NCBI GenBank assembly: GCA_944989445.1
Contig: CALYLW010001219.1
Span: forward strand, 219,501-283,500
From: Ampullaceana balthica
Taxonomy: Eukaryota > Mollusca > Gastropoda > Lymnaeidae
Reading direction: 5' to 3'
DNA: 64,000 bases
Position numbers and translations under genes: made by a program. Below, piece by piece: positions 22,120 through 32,860 of the stretch. Under the pieces are notes generated by a model. It had not been told where the DNA came from, did not search any database, and saw only the letters and a list, made by a program, of their open reading frames with translations. Each line of letters begins with the position of its first letter. Within the stretch, counting starts at the first letter, position 1.

Positions 22120-22471
22120 TCAAATTAATAATATTAATTATTATTTTTTATAAAATGATATTATTTGTCGTGTCATGAACGAAATGTCGTATAAGCAGTA
22201 GAATATAATCAAAAGAGCATTCTTGTATAAAATGACCACAAACGTATGAACAATGACAAAAGTCGAATTTAAATTTTAATCATTAAATAGCTTTGACCCG
22301 ACCATGGTAAATTTTTAAAAATGTGCACACTACTTTAGACTTATAAGGACCCCAAACAACATAATGTTGTCGGCATGTCTACTTATGTTCAATTGTTGGA
22401 TTAGGTGATTAGTGTTAATAATAAATGTTTCGTGCTGTTGTGTATTTTGGATTAAAATAACATATTAAATA
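22120..22471. other. Unassigned AT-rich sequence
   Basis: No element recognised between the Tigger-like MITE and the Helitron-like 3' end. Confidence 0.5.
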
Positions 22472-22504
22472 CTAGGGGCAAGTACCCGGCTTCTCCCGGG
22501 TTTA

Positions 22505-23125
22505 ACAACAGCAGCAACAACAACAAAAACAACAACAGCAACAAAACAACAAAAACAAACAACAAAAACAAAACAACAACAACTACAACAACAACAGCAA
22601 CAACAACAAAGCAACAAAATCAAAACAACAACAGCAACAACAACAGCAACAACGACAAAACCAACAACAGAAACAGCAACAGCAACAAAACAACAAAAAC
22701 AAAACAACAACAAAAACAACAAAATCAACAACAAAATCAACAACAAAACAACTACAACAACAACAGCAAAAACAACAAAGCAACAACAACAAAACAACAA
22801 CTACAACAGCAACAACAACAAAGCAATAACAACATGAAGGACATTGTCGTCGCAGGGCAAGGGATGTGGACAACAACAACAACAGCAAAAACAACACAAA
22901 GCAACAACAGCTACAACAACAACAGCAACAACAACAGCAACAACAACAGCAACAAAAACAACAACAGCAACAACAACAGAAACAAAACAACAACAAAAAC
23001 ATCAACAACAAAACAACAACAAAACAACAACAAAACAACAATAAAACAACAACAAAACAACAACTACAACAACAACAGCAACAACAACAAAGCAACAACA
23101 ACAAAAGCAACAACAAAAGCAAAAC
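22505..23125. repeat. (CAA)n/(CAG)n-rich filler of element 1
   Basis: Imperfect CAA repeat with interspersed CAG, AAA and CTA triplets. It is open in several frames on both strands (Gln/Asn/Thr-rich on plus, Leu/Val/Cys-rich on minus). These frames of up to 179 codons are by-products of composition, not genes. One non-repetitive island at about 22834-22870 (CATTGTCGTCGCAGGGCAAG) is conserved in all three elements. Confidence 0.9.
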
Positions 23126-23410
23126 AATTATTTTATGGCGATAGTTGCCTTCTTGTTAATCTCGACACCAAAATGTTTATTAATTTGCGTCATTATTTTA
23201 CGTCTTAAATTTCAATAATTTTTTATTTTATATAGCTCATATAGGGAAAAACTACATTTTGGGCCCCCGGGCCCCAGTATCTTATATATAAGGAACGAAA
23301 CCTGTTTAATAACCCTTCCGGTATAATTTTGTGTACGTGTACCAAATTTCACGTTATTTGGTTGTCTGGATCTTGAGTTATTAGGGAACAGACAGACAAC
23401 AAATGCGTCT

Positions 23411-24335
23411 TCTCTATATATATAAGACGCATTTGTTGTCTGTCTGGTTGTCTGTCTGTTCCCTAATAACTCAAGATCCAGACAACCAAATAACGTGAAA
23501 TTTGGTACACGTACACAAAATTATACCGGAAAGGTTATTAAACAGGTTTCGTTCCATATATATAAGATACTGGGGGCCGGGGGCCCAAAATGTAATTTTT
23601 CCTTATATGAGCTATATAAAATAAAAATTATTGAAAATTAAGACGTAAAATAATGACGCAAAATAATAAACATTTTGGTGTCGAGATTAACAAGAAGGCG
23701 ATTATCGACATAAAATAATTTTGTTGTTGTTGTTGTTGCTGTTGCTTTTGTTGTTGTAGTTGTTGTTTTGTTGTTGTTGCTTTGTTTTTGTTGCTGTTGT
23801 TGTTGTTGTTTTGTTTTTGTTGTGTTTGTTGTTGTTGCTGTTTTTGTTTTTGTTGTTGTTGCTGTTGTTGTTTCTGTTGTTGTTGCTTTTGCTGTTGTTG
23901 CTTTTGTGTTGTTTTTGCTGTTGTTGTTGTTGTCCACATCCCTTGCCCTGCAACGACAATGCCCTTCATGTTGTTGTTGCTTTGTTGTTGTTGCTGTTGT
24001 AGTTGTTGTTTTGTTTTTGTTGCTGTTGTTGTTGTAGTTGTTTTGTTGTTGTTGTAGTTGTTTTGTTGTTAATTTTGTTGTTTTTGTTGTTGTTTTGTTT
24101 TTGTTGTTTTGTTGCTGTTGCTGTTTCTGTTGTTGTTTTTGTCGTTGTTGCTGTTGTTGTTGTAGTTGTTGTTTTGTTGCTGTTGCTTTGTTGTTGTTGC
24201 TTTGTTGTTGTTGCTGTTGTTGTAGTTGTTGTTGTTTGTTGTTGTTTTGTTTTTGTTGTTTGTTTTTTGTTGTTTTGTTGCTGTTGTTGTTGCTGTTGTT
24301 GTTAAACCCGGGCATAGCCGGGTACTTGCCCCTAG
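23411..24335 (+). mobile_element. Helitron-like non-autonomous element 2, nested in element 1
   Basis: Complete 925-bp element: 5' TCTCTATATATATAAGACGC, 3' hairpin ACCCGG-GCATAG-CCGGGT followed by ACTTGCCCCTAG. It lies in the opposite orientation inside the first 14 bp of element 1. The two long arms therefore form an imperfect inverted repeat of about 0.9 kb each. Interior: GGGGGCCGGGGGCCC near 23574, then a TTG/CTG-rich filler interrupted by a conserved island CATCCCTTGCCCTGC at about 23937-23951. Confidence 0.85.
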
Positions 24336-24349
24336 TATATATATAGAGA

Positions 24350-24433
24350 AACCAAGTCAAATGAATCAATAAAAATCAATAAAAATAACACAGTAAAAAA
24401 TAAATTAACGTTCAGATGTCGAATCGACGAGGG
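24350..24433. other. Short unassigned AT-rich stretch
   Basis: Host flank 5' of Helitron element 1 on the minus strand. Confidence 0.5.
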
Positions 24434-25135
24434 TTAAATCGTCCGTGATCTGTCGAAAAGGGGTTGGCCTCTACGTGGCTAGACAGACGAGTGGGGTTGC
24501 GGAGCTGGCCGCAACCCGAAACCAACAACTCCTGGCAGGCAATGCCGAAGTCCGATATGTTAGGTGTTAGGTGCTAGTCACATATGATTACAGTCGCTGT
24601 ACGGATCTTAGGCAGAGCATCAGACACGATGCCGGTGATGAAAAACCAAAGTACCCATTGAGGGTCGGGTTACTCCGAAGTGACCGTTTCGTCCCCCTCA
24701 TTTTACTAGCAACGCCATAGAGCGGTGCCGGTTTAGGGCCAGGAGCGCCAGTACGGATTAGCAAAAGGTACCGCGAAGAACGCATTGATGATCCGCCGCC
24801 TTGTGGCAGTCCTAACCATAGAGACTCGTATGCTTTGCCGGGGTGGCGCCGAAGTTGTAGCGAGTCGAAGTAGGGACAATTCCACCACTCCGTGTGAGCT
24901 CAATTTAAGTGGGAGGCATCTTAGACTTTCTGTCCTGGATGCCCAGGTGGTCGCTTCAGAAGCGACCGTTCCGGTAGGGGGGTCTCTCAGCTGTTAAGTC
25001 CATTTGGGGGATGGGGCCATAAAGCTGAGGGGTTTTTCCGGGGAGACCCATTAAGAGCAATAGGCTTGAGGCTACTGATTGTCTTCCGCATGTAGGTTCA
25101 AATCGTCCGTGATCGAAACGTCCGGTGTCGAAACG
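24434..25135. repeat. Unclassified interspersed repeat bounded by direct repeats
   Basis: TTAAATCGTCCGTGATC (24434-24450) recurs as TTCAAATCGTCCGTGATC (25097-25114), in both cases next to GTCGAAA. The roughly 660 bp between them is GC-richer than its surroundings and open for 65 codons on minus (24588-24785) and 70 on plus (24785-24997), without recognised motifs. An inverted GTCGCTTC/GAAGCGAC pair sits at 24950-24966. It may be a LINE 5' region or a DNA-element body; I cannot decide. Confidence 0.4.
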
Positions 25136-26269
25136 TCATGGAACCGGTCCGGACAGCAATAAGGAAACGGCGTGACCTACTTTTGAAGGTAAGCCGTTGA
25201 CATCGGGACAACAAAGTAAAAATACGTGCACGTATTTAATACATTTGCTGGAAATAACACATTTTGGATACAAAATATTGGTGTTACTGTCTGATATTTT
25301 GATTAAAAGTGGGTTTTAATTTTATGTTCTTTTCGAACGGTCATTGTAACGAGCCGCAATGCAAACACCCGAGTAGAGATATAAAGGAGGCCCCACTACA
25401 GACTGATGGTGTGTGGATACGATCATGGATATCACGACTTGTCGCTAGAAGAACTAATAAATATTTACCGCTGTTTACGATGAGATTAATGTCATTACCG
25501 TTACACCAAGATTTCGGTTTAACCTCGAGATGTGACGTCATGAATGTTGTTTTGTGTTGGTTGTTTTTTTTTGTTTTAAGATGGCCCGAAATAGAAGGGA
25601 CTCATGTCCCATCCAGTCTTTCAAAAGATTAAAAAAAAATTCTGTACAGTTTTAGAACTTTGATTCTCAAATAAGATGTTTTCCCGGAAATATCCAGAGC
25701 AAAGATAAGATTAGGACTTCAAATTAAACGCACGCGACTTTGTGATTGATCAAATGAAGCGATTGGCTGTGCCATAAAGTGCGGCTCGCTTCAAATCTCT
25801 CGGCATCTGTCGCACGCAGATAACTGTAATTGTTTTTGAAGCCGCCGTTATTTTTTTAAACTCTGCAACCAACCAAAACTCTCAGTACCCGGAATTCACT
25901 TTTGTGGCCAAAAAACGTGTGGCTGTGTGGGTGACATCAGTCTGTTCCGCAAGAGGACCTCAAGACCTCGGTACATCCGAAATGCCTGGGGTCATATTTG
26001 ATCAGACGACTCGTCCGCCGTGACATGTACTTTTGTATTATAGTTCCCCTCCCCTGGTAAACAAGGAAAGGCGGAGAAAACATCAAACAGTGTTTCTCAA
26101 ATCCCAAAAGCTCGGTCTTCTCACAGAAGTGAGAAAAGATGTGAAAGCGGTTGAAGAAGTAATGAAGTAATGAGTGAGAACGACGTCATATTTTATGTTA
26201 GAGCTGCTTAAATTAGCCAATAACAGAGCACGAAAAGTTACGCGATACTATGGGTTGTTGAATTAGCAG
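25136..26269. other. Unassigned sequence
   Basis: A 107-codon frame at 25309-25632 has no recognised domain. No transposon ends seen. Confidence 0.5.
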
Positions 26270-26440
26270 CTAATAGGAATGTTTTCATTAGCCGATATAA
26301 AAATTGTTCAATTAGCTGATATAATTGTTGTTGCAGTTAGCCGATATAAGGGTTGTTCCATTAAGTCGATATAAGTGTTGTTGCAGTTAGCCGATATAAG
26401 GGTTGGCTCAATTATCCGATAATAGGTTTAGTTGAATTAT
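26270..26440. repeat. Degenerate repeat, unit about 28-30 bp (TTAGCCGATATAA)
   Basis: Five to six loose copies containing TTAGCCGATATAA and GGTTGTTCCATTA/GTTGTTGCAGTTA. Confidence 0.7.
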
Positions 26441-26708
26441 AGTGCCGCAGGTAGCCAAGAAATTAAGCCACGAAATCTCATGCCATTCATAGCAATGGGC
26501 TTTTTGCAATAATGGACACTTGGCCAGATGTAAAATAATTTCATAGTCTGTATAAACAATAAGAAAAGAAACAAAGTTTTTAACAGTGTTTTCATAGTTT
26601 TTACGCTCACGACCCTTCGTTAATCAATTAGGCCCGGCAACCAAAGTTTCACTGATATTTTTTAAAGCACGCGTTACATTTTTCTTTTAAAAATTTAAAA
26701 AAAAATGT
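26441..26708. other. Unassigned sequence
   Basis: Nothing recognised. Confidence 0.5.
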
Positions 26709-26906
26709 TTTGGGGTTAAGTGTGGGTGTGTGTGTGGGTTGGGCGTGTAGTGGCGAGTGTTGGGGCTAAGTGTGGGTGTGTGTGTGTGTTGGGCGTGTAG
26801 TGGCGAGTGTTGGGGTTAAGTGTGTGTGTGTGTGTGTTGGGCGTGTAGTGGGGAGTGTTGGGGTTAAGTGTAGGGGTGTGTGGGTTGGGCGTGTAGTGGC
26901 GAGTAC
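26709..26906. repeat. 48-50-bp minisatellite, four copies
   Basis: Each unit has GGGGTTAAGTGTGGGTGTG, a short TG run of variable length, and GGGCGTGTAGTGGCGAGTG. The TG-run length explains the change in unit length. Confidence 0.93.
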
Positions 26907-28601
26907 TGAAAGTCAAATTATCAAGAACAATTTGGAACAAATACGGTTAAAAAGCACATCTAAATTTGTGCTATACTCTGAGTTAGGCAACGCCGTGAGA
27001 GGGTCACTACCCATATGTTGAGAGCCACTACACCAAAACGTGGGGAGAATTTATACTTAAAACCGTGTCATGAGGGCAGTTATAGGACATTTAAAAAAAA
27101 CCCACCAACCAAGTGTGTTTTGTTTTTCTCTTTGGTTCAATATTATGGCCACACATAAATCTCGGAGAATGTGAAATAACCTGCTACAGATTTCTTAAAG
27201 CAGCGTCCTTATTCTCACGGTGGCCGGAGTCAGTCGATTCTAAAACAACACATGCTGTCAATAAATCAAGTGTTGTGCTGTTGGCAAGTATGTGACTGCC
27301 ATTTCCACTGAGACGAAGGTTTTACAAAAGACCTCTGAACTTACTGACTTTTAAAAAAAAGTCATTATAAATTCAACAAAATAAAATAATATTACGGAGT
27401 TGTCATAGTGGTGTCTTTTTGCGTGGTGTCTTTGAGGGCGGTGTCTGTCTATGCGTTTTTTTCCCTTGTGGTGTCTTTTGTGGGCTTTGAAAACCTCCCC
27501 AAAAGTTATAAATGATTCGAAAAGAAAGACTGATAAATAATCAGTATCAAAAGTCATAAAGTTAAATTAAAAGAAAGAGATTTTCTTTACTTGAAAAAGA
27601 GGTAGACACAGTTGTTCTTGGATATGCTAACCACAAATTAATAAGTTAAATTAAATATTTAAAAAAACACTAGAATTAATCAATTTAAAGCAAACAGCAA
27701 GAACAAAGAACGCACCTGTAATTTGAAACTGATAAGAGGTACAGTATTAAAAAAATAAAATTATGAATAAATTTATAGGTAATTCAGATATTTTTTCCGC
27801 GTCCATTCCTCACCTTTCTTCTTCTCTCGCTCACGGGTTCGATAACTGACTCTTAACCGCCCCGTCTCCCCAGACCCACTTCGAAATGTACCGCCATTAC
27901 TCACTCGTTGAATCCAGAATCTGTCTACTAACAGCTTTACACCCCACACTTGTCTACTGCAGTTAACAATTCTGCTAGTCTCCTGCCACCCCAACCCCCC
28001 TCCTCCAACCCCCCGCCCCCGACCCTACTCACCCCCCTCAATTTGTTACCCCATTGCCATAACAGTAGTCCTCGCCCATCAAACACGATTCCTCAGGCCG
28101 CCGCGTCGCACAGAAGTCTGCTCTCTTCCGTCAACAGCAATTACCGCACCGGTGCGCACGTTCAGTGAGGGACGCGCCCCGAGCATCAAGTGTATGATGT
28201 ACAATTGCGGGATGGTTAATGTTACCGAAACTCCAGTAACGGTGGCTGAGTTCCGGTTAATTGTAAGGGAGCAAGTTACTGCACAGACACGCAACATGAG
28301 AAGAAAAAAAAAGGGGTGGGGGTGGGGAGGAACCGGAGATGGGGTTAGCTCAGTACTCATTTTTATTTCAGTTCAAAGTGGTCAATAGAAAAGTTCTAAA
28401 ATATAAGGATTTGCTGTCTCTGTGTATTTTGAAAGCTTATATTTTTGTTGTCCGAAAGTAAAGAGTTAAATACCTATAAGTTGTCGATGTCCACAAGAAA
28501 ACTCGCGATTTTATTTTATGGGCGCTTGGAACAACTTAATAAGACCAACGGATGTTGTTGTCCTAATTAACTTTAGGAAGACGACCCACATAACCACTCA
28601 T
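26907..28601. other. Unassigned sequence, 1.7 kb
   Basis: GGTGTCTTTTTG-type motifs recur three to four times at 27409-27485. Frames at 27773-27994 (-), 27950-28168 (+) and 28079-28360 (-) lie in a GC-richer patch at 27790-28170 but have no motif I know. Confidence 0.45.
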
Positions 28602-29011
28602 CGACTCGGACACGAGTTGACCAACATCACCATTCAGTTGACTTGGACTCGAGTTGACCAACATCACCATTCAGTTGACTTGGACTCGAGTTGACCAACA
28701 TCACCATTCAGTTGACTTGGACTCGAGTTGACCAACATCACCATTCAGTTGACTTGGACTCGAGTTGACAAACATCACCATTCATTGACTTGGACTCGAG
28801 TTGACCAACATCACCATTCATTGACTTGGACTCGAGTTGACCAACATCACCATTCAGTTGACTTGGACTCGAGTTGACCAACATCACCATTCATTAACTT
28901 GGACTCGAGTTGACCAACATCACCATTCAGTTGACTTGGACTCGAGTTGACCAACATCACGATTCATTGACTTGGACTCGAGTTGAACAACATCACCATT
29001 CATTGACTTGG
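28602..29011. repeat. 37-bp minisatellite (ACTCGAGTTGACCAACATC)
   Basis: About 11 copies containing ACTCGAGTTGACCAACATCA and CCATTCAGTTGACTTGG. About half lack the GT of CAGTTGAC and are 35 bp. ACTCGAGT is a palindrome present in every unit. Confidence 0.96.
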
Positions 29012-29400
29012 AAAAGAAAGCCTTAATCTACCTCACCTCTTCGCCAACGTAGAAACATCTTTCAACTTCCAACACACAAATCTGCCTTGTCTAAAGATAT
29101 ATCAGCCTTGACTAAAAACATACATCCAATGACTAAAACATATCTAGTTTGACTAAAAATATATCTCCATTGACTAGAAACATATCTCCATTGAATAAAA
29201 CATGTATCTATTGAATAAAAAAATCTCCAATGATTAAAAAAACATATCGACATACACACACTGCCTAGACTACAAACATATGTCCGTGACTGACTACCGA
29301 CATGTCTCTAATGACTACAAACACAACTGAAAACTGGCTAAAATATGTTCTCACCAGCTACAAACACGGTTCCGATGACTAAACCTATTATAGTACTTTC
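29012..29400. repeat. Degenerate ~20-bp repeat (TTGACTAAAAACATATCT)
   Basis: From about 29085 the motif TGACTAAAAACATATCTCC recurs about 14 times with many substitutions; an old array. Confidence 0.75.
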
Positions 29401-30333
29401 CACCCCTTTACCCCTCACATTTTTTCTGTATCTCGTGGACTGGCTCACTAACGTTGTTTTGTTTATTTTGTAATAGGGTGGGGGGGGGTGGGACTATTTT
29501 TGTCTTAAAGCCTCGAGTAATAGGCTCAGACAGGCTTTCCGACAGTAGGTCGAGGGCTTAAAGAAAATTTACGACTTGTTTAAGTTGACGTGAAGTACAA
29601 GGTATAAAGTCACGTGTCCAATTCGAAAGAGATTTATTTTTTTCCCGTTTTCTATTTTGTTTTTGTTGTTGTTTAGATTGCTGAAAATCTTGACCAGCGG
29701 AGACAGCAGGGCAAAATCCAAGATCTTTGAGCGGGCTCCGGATAGCTCCCAGAAATTAGAATTAATAGTCTGCACGTGGATTCTTTCAGTTTTTCAAGAA
29801 TTTAATTATTTTTTATTTTTTTTAAATAACATGAAATTTTGAAAACGTTTAATCTTTTTTTTAACACGGAACAATTATTTAGATATAATTGTCATTATAG
29901 GTAATAAGGCAGGGATCAGTGGCGGGAACATATTGAGCACAACAGGTGTTACCCCAAAGCTAATGCGTCTCTGTTGTTACAGAAGTTTGTAGCTTATTTG
30001 CTTCGTCTGTCTTTTTCTTACCTCTGTATAAAACCTGAGCTTTTACAAGTTTTGGATTGTTTTACATTACGCGGGCTAATCGAGATCGACAATTGTTATT
30101 GTTCTTTGCTGTTACTGTGTATTAAGTAAGATCGACAACTGCAATTGCCTGTTAACTCAAAAATTAGAGTAGGATTCATATCTATTAATCCGCGTAAACA
30201 GAAAGGCAGACTAATAATCCTCGACAAGCGGACAAGCAAACAGTGTCTTCTTTGTGTGTGTGTGTGTGAGAGAGCTTTTGGGAGTGATCTCGACATCTGT
30301 TGAAATTGATTGCGAGGTAACATAGTGTACACC
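29401..30333. other. Unassigned sequence
   Basis: Short GT run at 30256-30267. Overlapping 61- and 68-codon frames at 29569-29842 are unrecognised. Confidence 0.5.
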
Positions 30334-30575
30334 GGACTAGGGAGGGGGAAGGGGAAGGAAGGAGAAGGGGAAATAATAGGGGAGGAAGGATGAGAGAGAA
30401 GAAAGAAAAGAAGATGGAAATGAAGGGAGTACAATAAGGTTAAGGGTTAGAGTAAAAGGAATGGGAGACAGGAGGAGAGAGGAGGAGGACGAAGAAGGTG
30501 AGGGGAGAAAACAAGAGAAAGAGAGGTGGGAAGAAAGGGGAAGGAGATTGAAGGTAGTAGAAAGAGAGGAGATGA
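30334..30575. repeat. Polypurine (G/A-rich) tract
   Basis: About 240 bp almost purely G and A on the plus strand, with few pyrimidines. The Ser/Leu/Pro-rich minus-strand frames and the Glu/Arg-rich plus-strand frame here follow from this composition. Confidence 0.85.
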
Positions 30576-30745
30576 ATGGGAGAAGTGTAAGGAGCGGCCT
30601 CAATCCTTGCTGTTACACTCTTTGTTTAAACATGTTCATTAAGATTTAGCACAGTCCATGAAAAGTGGCTACCAACAAGATTTTATTGCACTGTGGAGCG
30701 CATGTTCAATTTAGAAACGATTGGTCATCGAGGGTTCGTATAGGG

Positions 30746-30926
30746 CAGGGGTCTCCAAACTACGGTCCGCGAGGCCCTCTCATCCGGCCCCTGGAGACCT
30801 TTTAATCTAAAAAAAAGAGATTATATTTTCACCTATATTTTACCACAAAACTGTGTTTAGTTGGCTTCCCAAACTGCTGTTTGACAGTTAATGTGGCCCT
30901 ACGGCAGAAAAGTTTGGAGACCCCTG
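30746..30926. mobile_element. hAT-type MITE (CAGGGGTCTCCAAACT ends)
   Basis: Perfect 16-bp terminal inverted repeats CAGGGGTCTCCAAACT / AGTTTGGAGACCCCTG bound 181 bp. GTATAGGG precedes the element (30738-30745) and recurs at 30928-30935 with one extra A between it and the right end, an essentially intact 8-bp hAT target duplication. No coding capacity. Confidence 0.9.
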
Positions 30927-31805
30927 AGTATAGGGTATAAGGTACATGTAAATCCAACCAATGAAGCCAAAATATAGTCTATCAAAATAATTGCATATAT
31001 TTCTTGGCTTGTGCAGGGCTGATAGATCTTCCTCTTTGAAAATAAATCAATAAAAACACATAAATGTTTCCTTTGGTGCAAAAGATAAATACAGTTGCCA
31101 TTTTTTTTCGCTCCTTTAAACCACCCTGGCATCTTCTGTCCAGGGTTCAAGGTCACGTCTGCCGGCCTCGTTTAAAAGCTTTGGGACTCCATTCTCGGAT
31201 GACCGGCAGAACGCTGACCAGAACCAGTCCCTTGTAGGAATTCGATTAAGAACGTGTTAGGGACCAGGGTGTATTTAAGAACATCTTGGTGAGGGAGAAA
31301 GGGGAACCAACTACCGCCCCCACCCCGATTCCACGGCGCCATCCTGGATTTAGTCAATTTGTCCCTTGAGGTCAGAATTGGAAGGGGGAGGGTAGGTTTC
31401 TCTAAAGTTTCGTCGTTGCCTCGACCATTTCCTGCATCTGTTCGCCGGACCAGAGTCGCTAACTAGAGGTTTGCTAAACGATGGAAAGTAAAGAGCCGAG
31501 CGGCGAGTGACCTAGAATTACGCGGGTAAACTGTTGTTCCAAGCCGTGGGAAGGGCTCGCTTTTAATTACGGGGACCTAATGTGCGGGCAAAGTCAGACC
31601 TCGGAAGGGGGGGGGGCGCTAAATGGACTTTGGGGGAATAACACGGATTTAATTACAGAACGCGTGGGGGAAACGTGATTGGTCAACTTTAGATAAACAA
31701 TTTCAGAGAGATTGCCATTCGCACAAAGAAATTAAAGTTCAACAATACGGCCAAAGAATTTGCAACTGAGTAATTAAATATTAAGATAATGTATTGTTAG
31801 GTAGC
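30927..31805. other. Unassigned sequence
   Basis: Frames of 61-85 codons on the minus strand (30899-31156, 31172-31357) are unrecognised. G-run at about 31606. Confidence 0.5.
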
Positions 31806-32860
31806 CTTTGAGTTAGTGGATGGTGAGTGTTTGAGTCAGTGGGTGGTGAGTGTTTGAGTCAGTGGGTGGTGAGTGTTTGAGTCAGTGGGTGGTGAGTGTT
31901 TGAGTCAGTGGGTGGTGAGTGTTTGAGTCAGTGGGTGGTGAGTGTTTGAGTCAGTGGGTGGTGAGTGTTTGAGTCAGTGGGTGGTGAGTGTTTGAGTCAG
32001 TGGGTGGTGAGTGTTTGAGTCAGTGGGTGGTGAGTGTTTGAGTCAGTGGGTGGTGAGTGTTTGAGTCAGTGGGTGGTGAGTGTTTGAGTCAGTGGGTGGT
32101 GAGTGTTTGAGTCAGTGGGTGGTGAGTGTTTGAGTCAGTGGGTGGTGAGTGTTTGAGTCAGTGGGTGGTGAGTGTTTGAGTCAGTGGGTGGTGAGTGTTT
32201 GAGTCAGTGGGTGGTGAGTGTTTGAGTCAGTGGGTGGTGAGTGTTTGAGTCAGTGGGTGGTGAGTGTTTGAGTCAGTGGGTGGTGAGTGTTTGAGTCAGT
32301 GGGTGGTGAGTGTTTGAGTCAGTGGGTGGTGAGTGTTTGAGTCAGTGGGTGGTGAGTGTTTGAGTCAGTGGGTGGTGAGTGTTTGAGTCAGTGGGTGGTG
32401 AGTGTTTGAGTCAGTGGGTGGTGAGTGTTTGAGTCAGTGGGTGGTGAGTGTTTGAGTCAGTGGGTGGTGAGTGTTTGAGTCAGTGGGTGGTGAGTGTTTG
32501 AGTCAGTGGGTGGTGAGTGTTTGAGTCAGTGGGTGGTGAGTGTTTGAGTCAGTGGGTGGTGAGTGTTTGAGTCAGTGGGTGGTGAGTGTTTGAGTCAGTG
32601 GGTGGTGAGTGTTTGAGTCAGTGGGTGGTGAGTGTTTGAGTCAGTGGGTGGTGAGTGTTTGAGTCAGTGGGTGGTGAGTGTTTGAGTCAGTGGTGGTGAG
32701 TGTTTGAGTCAGTGGGTGGTGAGTGTTTGAGTCAGTTGGTGGTGAGTGTTTGAGTCAGTTGGTGGTGTGTGTTTGAGTCAGTGGGTGTTGAGTGTTTGAG
32801 TTAGTGGGTGGTGAGTGTTTGAGTTAGTGGGTGGTGAGGGTTTGAGTTAGTGGGTGGTGG
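31806..32860. repeat. 23-bp minisatellite (GTGTTTGAGTCAGTGGGTGG)
   Basis: About 46 copies, nearly all identical except at the edges: CAGTTGG, GTTAGTGG and single-base deletions appear after 32690. A 23-bp unit shifts frame each repeat and stops occur in all frames. The near-identity points to recent expansion. Confidence 0.98.

Larger units (their letters stand above)
22472..24349 (-). mobile_element. Helitron-like non-autonomous element 1 (interrupted)
   Basis: Read on the minus strand: the 5' terminus TCTCTATATATATA (24349-24336) is separated by element 2 (23411-24335) from its continuation AGACGCATTTG (23410 onwards). Next come the conserved 5' region (TAACTCAAGATCCAGACAAC, GTGAAATTTGGTACACG), a long (TTG)n/(CTG)-rich filler, and the 3' end: hairpin CCCGGG-AGAAG-CCGGG, then TACTTGCCCCTAG ending at 22472. 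TC start, 3' hairpin about 10 nt from CTAG, and no target duplication are Helitron features. T lies outside both ends. There is no Rep/helicase, so it needed a helper. Confidence 0.82.

Noticed and set aside
22472..24335. Head-to-head Helitron pair formed by snap-back inverted duplication
   Set aside because: The missing 5' tip of element 1 is found on the far side of element 2, which is explained more simply by insertion of one element into the other.
22465..24369. Frames up to 243 codons rich in Q/N/T/K or C/V/F/L, which could be read as prion-like or Cys-rich proteins
   Set aside because: They are open in several frames on both strands, arise from TTG/CAA triplets inside Helitron-like elements and contain no non-repetitive domain.
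31806..32860. CRISPR array suggested by the regular short repeats (also considered for the 31- and 35-bp arrays)
   Set aside because: Units are directly contiguous with no unique spacers, there are no cas genes, and the DNA is clearly eukaryotic.
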